Shown here one piece after another: positions 12,801 through 21,920 of a stretch of 64,000 nucleotides of DNA. Source of the stretch: Talpa occidentalis (lineage: Eukaryota > Chordata > Mammalia > Eulipotyphla > Talpidae); the NCBI RefSeq assembly GCF_014898055.3, contig NW_023605083.1:93397483-93461482 (forward strand). The letters run 5' to 3'. Positions within the stretch are counted from its first letter, which is position 1. Each line of letters starts with the position of its first letter. A program made the translations under genes and the position numbers. Under the pieces are notes generated by a model. The model made no database searches, was not told the DNA's origin, and saw nothing but the letters and a program-made list of their open reading frames with translations.

Positions 12801-15800
12801 CCCAATGATTTAAGGAGGAATAAATCAATATAGTGGCTGAGAAGTGATTCTAGACAGCTATTTTGGAGGGAGAAAGAATAACCTTGCCTGATGTACATGT
12901 CCATCTGGAAATGTCTTTTTACTTCCACCACCTTTGTTAGAGGAAAACATTTGAAAAGAGGATCTACCCTGGGTAGATGCTGGCTAGAGGCCTCTGAAGG
13001 TGACACCTTACCTTGGCAAGTTTGCTACCACTTGGGGACTCTCGTGGAGACCTATCTGCTCTCAAATGGCTGAGACTTTGGAGGACTGACTGATGCCAAT
13101 TGAGAGCACAAGAAACTAATATACAAACCACACTATACAGTTATTCATTCTTAGAATATGTGGAAGGTGAGGGTAAGATAGGAGCTCCTTCTAATGCCTG
13201 CACTGCTGATAAAGTGCACCAGAAGGTACAGAAATCCAAAATGGTCACCAGAGTTTTGCTTGGTGATCATTTTGTCAAAACAGAGTGGTTGGTGTTGACA
13301 GTGAGTTGAGAAACCACCACTGCCCTGCAGCACCACCTGCCTGGTAAGAGGAAGGCCCTTTGCCAGCCTTCACAGATAGCGCTGGATAAGACCAGACAAC
13401 TCCTGCTGCTTTGTGAGTATCCAGTGCTTTGGTTGGCCATCTGCCTTCTGGTTGTTTATTTTTTCCTCCATGCAGAACACAATTGAGAAGATTATGCTTA
13501 TTACTTAGCAAGATGTGTCCTGTATCTCAGGACTCACCCATCCACCTTATTTACTCCCTGTGCTGGTGACTCCTACAGCAGCCATGAACCCATTTGCTCA
13601 TTTTCTCCCCCAAGCAAAATTACCTCCCTTATTCTGGAAGTGCTGCAGCCTGTTACCCCTGTAGGTCATCAGCAGCTCCAGCCACACTGCCCTCTTCCAC
13701 ATAGGAAAGTTCTGCTCTTCCACATCACCCTCCATATTTGTTTCCCATTAGAACCCTGTGCTAGAGTAAGGAGGAGGGGGCGATGGACCTAGTGCATTCT
13801 GTATAACTCACACAGCTTTTGAGAACTTTAAGGATGTAGCTCTTAAGATTTGGCCCTCCTCCAGGAAGATATTTTAGGAAAGTTTAAATTAAACACATTT
13901 AGGGCTTGCCAAAGAGACAAGTTTCTAAGAACTAGAGGACATGGAGTTCCTGGGCTTCCACCACTCAAGTGGAGAAAACTAACTGGCCCATCTCTCTGGG
14001 ACTGAGGGGGAGTGTAGCCAGGAGGAGCACATCAACAGACCCTCAGCATGTGGTTCCCAGCACAGAAGCAGCTCTTTCCCCAAGATACACAGCCCTAACC
14101 CCCCATGAGATGAATTTATACAGGAGAATCATTTCTTAACAGGCTCAGCCCCAGAGTCTCTTCTGAAGTGACTTTCTGGTGGGCAATGACAAACAAAAAA
14201 ATGCCACATGGAAATAAAATTGATCAGAGTCATTGAGGATATAAGCAATTCAGAGAGGGACAGCTTCTTTAAAAACAGTGATAGCTGAATTTTATGGCTT
14301 ATTCATCATGCACTACACATCATTTATTCTGAAGGTTTGTCACATTATTTAATCCTTACAATGAGACATCTGTTATCACTATTAATGATAGCATTTTATT
14401 ATTTGAATATGTCATAATAATATTAGTAGTAGCAAAATTCTCATTTTTACAGATAGGCTAGGTGATTTGGCCAAGGCCACATGGATAGCAGTGGGTGATG
14501 CTGGGATTTGAAACAAGCCTTGTGCTCCTCTGCCTTTGACCTCTCGGCTCCTCACGTCCCACTCTATTCCCTCGTGCACCAGAGCAGATGCTCAATAAAT
14601 ATTTGTTAAATAGCTAAATGACTGCAATAAACTGAACCGTTTAAATAAACAAATAATTGTAGATAAAAAATAAGCACAAACAGTCGATAAGAATAAACTG
14701 CTACAGATATTTATGGATTTTCATCTAAACAGGGAAACAAATAGTACTTTGTGTAAGGGGCCGTTAGAATAAGGTGAAGGGGTAGAGGTAGGAAAGGCGG
14801 TGGCAGGGAGAGGAGAGCACAGTGGATTCTGGTGGACTAGGGGTGCTTTGGTGGTGGGAGAGCTGTGGAGACTACAGCTGAGGGGAGAAATCCTATACTG
14901 TCAAAGTAGTAACAAAGATGTAAAACAATTAAAATTAATTCATTAAAGAATAAAGAACAAGGTGAGGAATGGGGAATCCCTTCTGACATCCATCGGAGAG
15001 ATGAGAATTACTAAAATGATGCAAAACTTCACTAAAAAGATGTTTATTCTTGAAAAATCATCCCATACTAAATATGAGATCTTGGATCACGACAAGGATA
15101 TTAGTATAAAAGCTGATGAAATCAGAGTAAAGGCTGGTGTTAGTTACGAGTCAAGTACCAAGGCTCTTTTTTCAGTTTTGACAAGTGTAGGATGGTTATG
15201 TAAGAGTTTAGTAGTAGGGGAAATTGACTGATGGGCGTGTGGGGACTCTCTGTACTACCTTTGCTACTTTTCCACAGATCAAAAGTATTCCACAGTAAAA
15301 AGCATGTTTAAAAAATCGTAACGCCATAGCGCAGCCCCAAGAACAAGTTGATTGTAGGACATGGGTCTGCAGGTAAGTATTTGCCATTCAAACCCACATA
15401 ACTCAGAGCAAACCTACACCCTTGTCATAGCCAGCAAGTAACACAAGTGGGTAGTGCAGGCTCAAGGGGGAGCTGAGAAGAGCCACTGCTAACCATTTCC
15501 AATCAGGAATTTGGGGCCATTGTTGCCAGAGCTCCCAATTTTTCTAAAGAAGTTGGAAATCAAACCGTCTAAGCTTGAAATCTCATTATTTAAAGATGGC
15601 TCCTATACCAAAAATCACTACAGGCATAAGCAAATACTGCCTGCAAGAGAAACACCACCTGTGGTCACCACTTTGTAACCTCCAAGCCAGATGGTTTTAA
15701 AAATATTCCTGAAAATTAAAAAAAAAAAAAAAACAGCTTTTAACATATTCTCTCCCTGGTTGCACCTTCATGCTGTTCAGCTAAGTGACTGCTGTAGCAG

Positions 15801-18800
15801 TGGGTGTGGGATGGAATGGGTGGGAACTTGGCTCTGGAAAACCATAGAATCAAGGCTGGTTTCTCAGCTTTGTCACTGCTTGGCTCCCCTTGACAGTCAA
15901 GACCCTGCTCCCTGCAACCCAAGCCCCAGGTGGAGCCCCTGCTTCCCGATCACCCCTCTTTCCTCCTAGGCTGTTTTAGGGGGCAAATGTGAGGTTCTTT
16001 TGTTTCATTGATAACCTTCCATCTGAATGGTTCTCACAGATTTCATAGAAAGCTTTTTTTTTTCCCTCTAAAAATAAGTAAGTAAATATGAAATAGTAGG
16101 TTCTAACTCTAGGATAGAGTTAGGCCTTCCTGAAGAAAATGCCCAGGGTCACTCCAGGAAGCTTGGGGCGTTACAGTCTCCTCCTTCTGGCCTTTAAGAC
16201 TTGGGTCAAAAAATCATTACCATTAAGCTCTTTTTATCCAATGTGTATAAGACAGTAGCTTTGTTTGTGCCCTGAACATACATGAGTCACCTTTGCTAAA
16301 GTAGTTTTAAATCAAGAAGCAGCTTGATGATGGTAAAGAGCAGTCATTCCCAATCATGACTGCCTATCAGCTTCTGGCAGGAATATCTTAAAAAGTCCCT
16401 TCCTGGACCCAGCCTCCAGAAGTTCTGACTCAGGGAGTCTGCACTGGAACCCAGGGAAGTAGGTATATGTATGTATTTATATAGAGAGATGGATACACTA
16501 TATATATATATATATATGTACATATATATATATATGTGCACACTATATATTTTAACATATATATACATTTGTTTATATGTATTTTAAAGCAATTTACTGA
16601 AGCAATTCTAGTAGTAAGACACTTTGGGACTGCCTGTGTGCAGTCTGGAGTACTTGGGCCCCAGCTGTGCACTTTACATGTGGGTGGTAAAAAGGAATGT
16701 TTGACTTCTGTGTATAGCATATATACAACAGCGAGCTCCCCTGCAAGTGTTATGACGATCAGCTCATTTCCTGTATCCCTTGCTGTCACCAGGGTTGAGG
16801 GGCAGCAGGGGGCTGCCAACAAGGTTCTGCATGGAATGTGAAGGCAGAATCTGTGCTTCCAGGTGTGATTTCCCACTAGAGTCTGTGTGACCAAGTCAGT
16901 TTCTTTTCCCTCTCACACTCGGGAAAACACTAACATTTCAAGTCCTGATTAGAGAAAGAAACAGAGGTACCTGCAGGGAGTAGGAAACATGTCCAACCTA
17001 GAAGGGATGTAGCATCACAACGTGACAGCCACATGCACAGAAACCTCTCCATCAGGCAAAATGTAAAATATGTAGCTACATTATCATCTACATGGGAAAT
17101 ATATTCATTCAGTCATGTATGTTTCCAGAGCATCTACCATGAGTCAGATCTACCGTCAGTGAACAAGGCCACACTGACCCTTAAGGCTTTCAGTGTATAA
17201 CCAAGGAGACAAGCTGGAATTTCAATTCCTTATCAGTCCGATCAGAGCTACAATGAAGGCATTGCACAGGAGAGCAGGGAGTGCTGCTATTCCCAGTGTC
17301 ACGCTCACGGCACTTGTCTGGTTGTCATTGCAGATTGGCAAAGTCAACACTGGTCCTCATTCCTTTACTGGGTGTTCACGAGCTGGTCTTCTTCTTTGTC
17401 ACCGATGACCATATTCTGGGATTTCCAAAACTTGTACGGCTCTACATTCAGTTGACCCTGGGCTCTGTCCACGTAAGTAGGCATTAGAAACGAGATGCTT
17501 GACTTTAGAGAAAACAAAATGCCTGTGATCCAGACTCAGAATTGAGAGAGCCTATAGCTGGAGAGAGTTTTGGTAGCAGCAGGCTTTACTGATAAAGGCT
17601 TTGGCATTGGAAGCATATGGAGATGGAAGTGTCACCTGGATCCTGCCAGCATGACTGGATGACTAAGAAGGGAAAAGTGGTCTGTTTCCTGGGCTATAAT
17701 AGCTGGTGTGACTCACAATCATATTAACTGTGAGTGCCAACATGAAGCCATTTATTAAGTGCCTATTTTTGCAGAGCATTGTGCAAATGAACATAGTCTG
17801 CTTCAGGTGGTATATACAGAATTTTAGGGGGCAAGTTGGGTGGGGGCCAGTGAGAGGAGACCACAAGACCCTTGAATATTGACAGATGCATAGTCCTTGA
17901 GACAGGAAGCCAGATGTGGTTAATTTACCTGGATATTTTGGGTACCTACTGCTACTGCTTACACTGTCATTTATTGTTGACAAGATTAAAGCGACAAAAT
18001 TGTTATTTCTCTTGATTCTATGGGTCAGGAACCCAGGTAAGACATAGCAGGAATGGCTCATTTGTCCTCCCTGTCATTCCTGCTGGGACTGGAATGTCTC
18101 CACTCACATGCCTAGTGCCTAATCTGGGAAGGCTCCAATAGGCAGGCTGGCATGGCTGAAATTTCTGGGGCTTCATTTCCCAGTGTCAACTTCGTGCTTC
18201 ATATGGTCTTAGTACCTCTCCACTTGCTGCATCGTTTCACCTCATAGCCTCTCCATGGATTCTGTGGGTAGATGAACTTTTTACATGGCATAAGAGCACA
18301 AAAAACAAGAGTGACCAGGCTTTCTGAATGCTTCAGCCTGGAATTTGCACAGCAGTGCCTCAACTGCTTTCTCAGATCCAGCCTTGACCAAGGGGACTGC
18401 AAAGGTCACAAGTGTGGGGAGGTATGACTCATTAGCAAAGACCAATGGTGCAGAAGATGACCATGACTATAACAAATCCTCAGAATCAATCATTTCAAAT
18501 CCTATAGTATAGGCACATGACTTCTGGAATAGAGGAAAGAAGAGCTTGGCGAGTCCTCTTCTCAGTATTCAACAATGAAATTGTACAAAATTGTCAATAG
18601 TAATCGTTTGAGGACCCTGGAAATCAACCAAGTGCATACAAGAGGTTGAGAAGAGTTAATTCAAGAGAATTTACTGACCCAAGCAAGAACAGTGGGAATC
18701 TGTGTCATTTTGGCTTGTACTGGGCTTGTCTTCCAGCAACTTGTCCATCCGTGAGGAAGTGCTAGAGGAGACTGAGCACTTCATGCAGAGGGTGCTGACC

Positions 18801-21800
18801 CGCTATGGATCAGAGAGCAGAAAATCCCACACCCCTGGCTTTATACCATTTTAAAGATGAAAGTCTAGAGACTTTCAGGTGGGAGAACTCATATATGCCA
18901 ATAGGTGGGATGAGATTTATTGGCTGAATTCAACCCTTGCCTGATGCCCCCCATGCACTGGTATCCTGTGAGGACCAGACCCAGGAGACTCCAAATTCCA
19001 TATATCAGTCACCAGACAGGGTTAGAGACTGGATTCGGTGGACAAAGAGAGGACGTGCCTGCCCACTGTCCTCTCACCAGAGACCCGGGGCACAGGGCCT
19101 GAGATGAGCTCTGGCCAGGGGACAATGGGTCCTTTTCCCTCCTGATAGGGCTGAAGTACATGTGGCCTTGAGCTGAGACAGAGGACCTGTTGTTAACTAC
19201 TTTTTTTTTCCCATTTTGTAACCGTGCTTAATGTACTTCAATCTTTCAGGGGATTTCAAAGGCTAAAGTTTAGCAATTTCTATTTCCTATGTGGTTTGGT
19301 CTTAATCGTCTTTAAAAAGGTGATCCAAAATTAGAAACCAAACAAAAATCTGCAGCTGTCTGTAGTATGTCATGGTCTTCTTTTCCCTGACTCATGTGAG
19401 CCCTTGTTCAAATGATCTTGCATGCCCAGAGCATGTCCCTGCAGAGCTACATGAGGCAGATTTCTGAGAAGATTCCTAACCTATCAGACTCCTCTGGCAA
19501 GGGGACATTTCAGTCATCCATTGCCCTGTAACAAACTACCCTACCATGTCATGGCTTACAGCAGTAACTGTGTTATTATCTCCAATCAACTGTGCTGCTG
19601 CCCTAAGGGGGTGGGTCCTTGTGCTACACTTAAGTTTTGCTTGGGGCTGCAAACATCTGAAAGCTCGACTGGGTTGCAACACCCAAAATGGCCCACTGAC
19701 GTTAGGTTAGGGTTAGGGCTAGGCTGGGCATTGACTTGGGTTATTGACCTCCATGTGGCCTCCCCTTGAGCACCTCACAGCATGGGGTGTGGACTGACAG
19801 CATGGGGTGTGGACTGGCAGAGCACCCCAAGAGCAAATGATCAAGGTGGGGGAGTAGAAACTTAAGGCAGAGGCTTGAAAGTCCTCGAAAGTCACTTCTA
19901 CCATTCTGTGTTGGTAGAAGGAGTCACAGGTTCATCTCAAATTCAAGTTGGGGGGAAAATAAGGTCCTTTTTTATGTGAGGGGTAGCAAATACCTACAGG
20001 GAGGGGAGGAATACTTGGAGGCATCTCTGGAGACCAGCTGCTGCTGTGGATCATTTGGTGCTGCAGTCATTAGTACCTGGCTCATCACTGTGTGCATGGA
20101 GGATGCCAGGAATCAAAGGGGCTCTGCAGGCTGTTTTGTACCAGCACTGAGCCAGAGCTCACACTTAGTGGGCACCTCTTGATACCCTGGCATATATTCC
20201 CTTCTCCTCACAAGACAGAGGGGTGAACCTGTGTGGGTAGCTGTGTGGGTGCCCATCCAATGGGTCAGATCTCAGTGACTCCACCACAGGCATCAGCGGG
20301 AATCAGCATTGGAGCTTCTTTTTCTTGCTCCTTTGGGGGAGGGGGCTTCATTCTTCCAAGGGCTTATTGCTTGGAGAGTTCCACCAACCTTCTGCATCAA
20401 GGGGTCTTTGGAGAGACTGCCAAGTAGTGGTGACATATGAAATGAGATCTGTATGTTTGTTGGGACCCTTCTTCTACCAAGTCACCAAGCCACCTCTTCC
20501 TTTTGTTCCAGGGGCTCATCGTGGCCTTGCTGTACTGTTTTGCCAATGGAGAGGTATGTTTTCCAGGCTACCCCCATGTGAGGATGGGCTGGCGTCCAAC
20601 TGTCCCTGGAGGTTTCCATTTATGGGATGGTGCCTCCAGGGAATGTGCCACGATCGCATCCTTGGACGAACGGGAAAGGGTGCTGGGATGAGTGTGAGGA
20701 GGCTCAGAGCCCAGCCCTTCCCTGCTGGAGACGTGCTGGGGGTATCTGAATGTGATACAGGCAACAAGCTTGAACTTCAGAGTACAAAAGTCTGTTTTCA
20801 AGCCTCACTCACCACTTGGATACTCTGTGAGTTATAGTCCGGCCACTGTGCCTCTTTAAGCCTCAGTTTCCTCTCTGTAAAATGGCAGTAATAATCGTCC
20901 CTACCCTGTCATGTTGCCCTGCACATGCTGAGCTCATAGTAAAGGCTCAATATCTGATAATGGGGATTATTTTTATTATGAATGTTATTGTGCAGCCCCA
21001 ACCAACTCTCTGCTTCCCTGGAAAGAGGCTTGAAAGGGGGTAGGGCAGAGGCCAGAGCAGTTTTCCTGTCTTTCGAATGCGCTTGTTTCTGCCCCTTTCC
21101 TATCCCTTTCCCCATCCCAGGGGCAAATGTTGGTCTCCTCCCACCGGAAACATAGCTTCTTTTGTTCTCTGTGACCACATGTCCAATTTATTTGTTTATT
21201 TCTTTTACATTTCACATACATATATATTTACATCACTCTTCCTTTTTGCACAATGAATGGGAACATGAGCTTCTTGACAGCAAAATCCTCTTCCATCTCG
21301 CTCACTGCTGCTGCTTCTCTAGCTTCACAAGGGGATCCTTCTCCAACAGGCAGGTGTCAGATCCACCCCCTCCCCGAGTCCTTTCCTGAACACCAGATCT
21401 CATTAAGCCACCATCCTGCTTGATGTCCTCAAGGTGTCCTTGCCACCTGCTGTGCTCATGTGTAATTAGTTGCTTCTTTTGGTCTGTCTTCCTAATTAGA
21501 AGGTAAGTTGCCTCACGTGCCATGGAGCAGCCATTTGGTAGATACTGCTGAGTGGACCCGAGACCGAGGAGCGCGAGACAGTAACCCTGCCCCCCTTTTA
21601 ACTGGCAGGTGAAGGCCGAGCTTTGGAAGCACTGGTTTCGCTTTTTACTAGCCCCGCACTCGGGCTACAGAGCCTGGTTCCTGAAGAACTTCCGATTCCT
21701 GGGAAAATGTCCCCAGAAGCTCTCGGAGGAGGATAGCACCAGGACGCGGCCGAAACTGAGGCCCTTGGCCCGCAGCGAGCAGCTCCTGCACCTGACCACG

Positions 21801-21920
21801 CAGGGCCCGGGGCAGCGAGGACCCCAGCCTCCACGGGGCAGCAGCCTGTCTGAGAGCAGCGAGGGGTACGTCACAATGGCCCACACCACGGAGGAGATCC
21901 TCGAGGAGAGTGAGATCTAG
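1984..21920 (+). CDS. GLP2R: GLP2R, glucagon-like peptide 2 receptor (3' eight coding exons)
   Basis: Class B (secretin family) G-protein-coupled receptor of the plasma membrane. It binds GLP-2 and signals mainly through Gs and cAMP in gut and enteric neurons (family knowledge). Coding exons seen: 1984-2137, 3200-3359, 4391-4451, 5859-5925, 9352-9440, 17334-17472, 20512-20553, 21609-21920. All introns are GT-AG and the phases join without a break, giving 340 complete codons plus stop. The sequence shows ICL1/TM2 ([15 protein letters not shown]), TM3 with its Cys and the [10 protein letters not shown] motif, TM4 (LLLGW), ECL2 with Cys-Trp, TM5, TM6 ([16 protein letters not shown]), TM7 ([15 protein letters not shown]), and a cytoplasmic tail ending EEILEESEI. 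The signal peptide, hormone-binding ectodomain and TM1 lie upstream of the window. Two differences from human GLP2R (from memory) are a codon lost in ECL2 and a tail about eight residues shorter. The identification is very secure. Confidence 0.97.
2138..3199 (+). other. GLP2R: GLP2R intron
   Basis: AT-rich, without a recognisable gene. Part of 2220-2930 reads like decayed LINE sequence, but I could not assign it. The acceptor tract ends CCCCTGCAG at 3191-3199. Confidence 0.8.
3200..3359 (+). CDS. GLP2R: GLP2R exon: TM3, ICL2, start of TM4
   Basis: 160 bp. It encodes [15 protein letters not shown]..., including the conserved TM3 cysteine that pairs with the ECL2 cysteine. [13 protein letters not shown] follows, then the ICL2 RRLW motif and the TM4 LLLGW motif. 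The exon ends after the first base of an Ala codon. Acceptor CTGCAG, donor GTGAGT. Confidence 0.97.
3525..3576. repeat. (TG)n/(CG)n alternating purine-pyrimidine tract
   Basis: A TG microsatellite runs directly into CG/CA dinucleotides. From 3525 to 3576 every step alternates purine and pyrimidine without one interruption. Such tracts are the classic substrate for left-handed Z-DNA. It is intronic in GLP2R. Confidence 0.9.
3661..4024 (-). mobile_element. MLT1-like MaLR LTR
   Basis: The + strand starts TGTGTTGGTCTGCTGGGGCT and ends CATTCAGACCATAATGACA. These match the reverse complement of the 3' and 5' ends of MLT1-type LTRs (ERVL-MaLR) as I remember them. Internal landmarks are the CTTAAACAAT..ATTTATTGCTCACAG block and the CTTATATGAGCACTAATCCTA block. 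It is an old, degenerate solo LTR with no coding region. Confidence 0.75.
4391..4451 (+). CDS. GLP2R: GLP2R exon: TM4 to ECL2
   Basis: 61 bp. It completes Ala, then encodes [19 protein letters not shown] and two bases of Gly. This is the outer half of TM4 (conserved VVPW) and the start of ECL2. The donor is GTATGT. The residues after PW (IIVRFQ) differ from human GLP2R (GFARAH, from memory), but the flanking motifs are unmistakable. Confidence 0.93.
4532..4851 (-). mobile_element. tRNA-derived SINE, subfamily I, with TSD
   Basis: On the minus strand the element begins GGCCTCCCCGGTGGCGCAGT, with a tRNA-like A box (GTGGCGCAGTGGTTGAGCG) and B box (GGTTTGATCCC). A non-tRNA body follows, then an (AAATA)n/(CAAA)n and poly(A) tail. 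It is flanked by a 17-18 bp target-site duplication, AGATTATACTAGTTTTTC, at 4515-4532 and 4852-4869. Good repeats and intact boxes point to a fairly young insertion. The family does not match the major mammalian SINE consensuses I remember. Confidence 0.9.
5115..5450 (+). mobile_element. L1 3' end fragment
   Basis: Shows the typical L1 3' UTR order: GGACTCAAAAGGTGCAAACT, a GGATGTTAACTAGATTTATT block, ATCATTTCACAGTATATAC, and the terminal ATGTCAATTATATCTCAATT. It is 5'-truncated, and a TATACATACATAGAATCA motif is repeated inside it. No open reading frame remains. Confidence 0.75.
5859..5925 (+). CDS. GLP2R: GLP2R exon: ECL2 and start of TM5
   Basis: 67 bp. It completes Gly, then encodes [20 protein letters not shown] and VA. 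The Cys forms the conserved disulfide to TM3; the Cys-Trp and Asn residues contact ligand in class B receptors. Human GLP2R reads CWTTNGNKKIWW (from memory), so one residue between Trp and the conserved Asn is missing here. Acceptor TAG, donor GTAAGC. Confidence 0.95.
6808..6847. repeat. (TG)20 microsatellite
   Basis: Twenty uninterrupted TG units. A pure tract of this length is usually polymorphic. Confidence 0.97.
7850..8290 (+). mobile_element. L2 LINE 3' end fragment
   Basis: Recognised from the L2 block around AATGCTGCTAAAGTGATCTT and AAATGCAGAATGCAAATCTG, followed by a stretch resembling the CCACTGCTTTCAGAAGAAAC region. It is strongly diverged and the boundaries are approximate. Confidence 0.65.
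8310..8690. repeat. Old mammalian-wide interspersed repeat, class unassigned
   Basis: The segment with CAGGCTGCTTGAGTGTCCTT, ATATGGCGGCTGGTTTTCCC and ACTTCCACCATATTTTTGTC matches a common ancient mammalian repeat pattern. It ends near GAGGAATTTGTGGGCAAATT. I cannot give a family name with certainty. Confidence 0.5.
8895..9090 (+). mobile_element. MIR SINE fragment
   Basis: Follows the MIR order: a GCAACCTTGGGAATTACACT core, TCTCTCTGTGCCTCTTTTTC, then AGTGCCTGGCATGGCTAAGT and GCTCAGTAAATGTTAGATAA. Confidence 0.8.
9352..9440 (+). CDS. GLP2R: GLP2R exon: TM5 and ICL3
   Basis: 89 bp. It encodes [20 protein letters not shown] followed by QMCFRDYRY and two bases of Arg. TM5 runs into the basic third intracellular loop that contacts Gs. 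Acceptor AAAG, donor GTGAGT. Nearly identical to the human residues as I remember them. Confidence 0.97.
9990..10256 (-). mobile_element. tRNA-derived SINE, subfamily II
   Basis: The same SINE body as at 4532-4851 (AGTGTATTTCAGTC..., CTCAGCAG), but with a different head: the minus strand reads GGACTCCCCTTGCGGTGCGC and then a ...GGTTAAGCACCACACTATGA block. The tail is ATAAATAAATCTTTT then poly(A). I saw no clear target-site duplication, so it is probably older than the copies at 4532 and 33398. Confidence 0.8.
10470..10685 (+). repeat. Unassigned dispersed repeat, copy B
   Basis: Shares with copies at 10840-11100 and 26575-26830 the blocks GGTACACAGCAGGCAGG, GCAGGCCTCC, and CAGCAAGTCTTCACTCTG. 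A pyrimidine-rich CTG/TTCTG stretch follows, ending CTTCTGCTGGTGTCCCTG. The start of the window carries that same ending. I cannot assign it to a known family; an LTR piece is possible. The left boundary is uncertain and could begin near 10260. Confidence 0.7.
10840..11100 (+). repeat. Unassigned dispersed repeat, copy C
   Basis: Begins around GGGTAAAGGAAGAAAGGAAG, then TGGAGCCCTCTGCGGCTTTT and AGGCTTTTATCGGGATTTAC. The shared GGCAGGCAGGGGTGCTGGGG, GTCAGGCCTCCC and AGCAAGTCTTCACTCTG blocks follow, and it ends GTTCTTCTGGTGTCCCTCTG. It is in direct orientation with copy B, about 420 bp apart by the shared GCAGGCAGG anchor. Confidence 0.7.
11570..11720 (+). mobile_element. MIR SINE fragment
   Basis: Core-like CTGGCAAGTCTCTTGACCTC followed by a GTGTAAAATGTGGATGTCAC block and a GGATTAAAGGAGGTCATA end. 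Diverged. Confidence 0.6.
14310..14520 (-). mobile_element. MIR SINE fragment, interrupted
   Basis: The reverse complement of MIR is recognised from TTTTTACAGATAGGCTAGGT, GATTTGGCCAAGGCCACATG and GATGCTGGGATTTGAAAC. An AT-rich stretch at about 14385-14440 interrupts it. Confidence 0.65.
15160..15325 (+). mobile_element. L1-like 3' end fragment
   Basis: GGGGACTCTCTGTACTACCT, TTGCTACTTTTCCACAGATC and CAGTAAAAAGCATGTTTAAA resemble the 3' terminus of old L1M-type elements. The sequence upstream to about 14950 may belong to it. Boundaries are uncertain. Confidence 0.5.
16463..16568. repeat. TA-rich microsatellite cluster
   Basis: Runs of (TA)n and (ATAT)n broken by GTACAT, GTGCACAC and similar steps. 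Several minus-strand open frames here are by-products of the repeat. Confidence 0.9.
17334..17472 (+). CDS. GLP2R: GLP2R exon: TM6, ECL3, start of TM7
   Basis: 139 bp. It completes Arg, then encodes [20 protein letters not shown], the ECL3 segment [13 protein letters not shown] and the TM7 start [13 protein letters not shown]. The PLLGVHE sequence at the TM6 kink is strongly conserved in class B receptors. Acceptor TTGCAG, donor GTAAGT. Confidence 0.97.
17473..20511 (+). other. GLP2R: GLP2R intron
   Basis: No gene seen. An old LTR-like repeat lies at about 19515-19960. It includes a short TTAGGG-like run at 19702-19718 and a 20-bp tandem duplication at 19781-19820. The stretch 17480-19500 is unassigned. 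The acceptor is TTTTGTTCCAG, ending at 20511. Confidence 0.75.
19515..19960 (+). repeat. Old LTR-like mammalian repeat
   Basis: CATTGCCCTGTAACAAACTA, the ATGTGGCCTCC region, CAAGAGCAAATGATCAAGG and GTCACTTCTACCATTCTGTG match the order of a widespread old mammalian repeat, probably an LTR. The family name is not certain. Inside, a 20-bp unit (CATGGGGTGTGGACTGACAG) is duplicated in tandem at 19781-19820. Confidence 0.5.
20512..20553 (+). CDS. GLP2R: GLP2R exon: TM7 end
   Basis: 42 bp, exactly 14 codons: [14 protein letters not shown]. This is the class B TM7 signature (GxxVAxxYCFxNxEV), completed by Val in the next exon. Acceptor CCAG, donor GTATGT. A 42-bp exon at this position is typical of class B receptor genes. 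Confidence 0.97.
20554..21608 (+). other. GLP2R: GLP2R last intron
   Basis: Contains a MIR (about 20790-20955) and no other gene signal. The acceptor is CTGGCAG, ending at 21608. Confidence 0.8.
20790..20955 (+). mobile_element. MIR SINE fragment
   Basis: TTTAAGCCTCAGTTTCCTCT, TGTAAAATGGCAGTAATAAT and the terminal GCTCATAGTAAAGGCTCAAT follow the MIR consensus order. Confidence 0.8.
21609..21920 (+). CDS. GLP2R: GLP2R terminal exon: helix 8 and C-terminal tail
   Basis: 103 codons plus TAG (21918-21920). It starts [12 protein letters not shown] (helix 8), continues through [15 protein letters not shown] and a basic/Pro-rich region, and ends [27 protein letters not shown]. The Ser-rich part suits receptor phosphorylation (inference). 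The human tail has about 111 residues from the same point (from memory), so a segment before PRGSSLSE is shortened. There is no frameshift. Confidence 0.96.
   Translation: MKAELWKHWFRFLLAPHSGYRAWFLKNFRFLGKCPQKLSEEDSTRTRPKLRPLARSEQLLHLTTQGPGQRGPQPPRGSSLSESSEGYVTMAHTTEEILEESEI

Larger units (their letters stand above)
9441..17333 (+). other. GLP2R: GLP2R intron (largest in window)
   Basis: 7.9 kb without a recognisable gene. It contains a SINE (9990-10256), two same-orientation copies of an unassigned repeat (10470-10685 and 10840-11100), and MIR pieces (about 11570-11720 and 14310-14520). An L1-like 3' end lies at about 15160-15325 and a TA-rich microsatellite at about 16463-16568. The stretches 11720-14300 and 15330-16460 hold no structure I can name. 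The acceptor is GTCATTGCAG at 17324-17333. Confidence 0.7.

Noticed and set aside
16430..16894. 154-codon minus-strand frame with Tyr-Ile repeats
   Set aside because: The repeats are the translated TA microsatellite.
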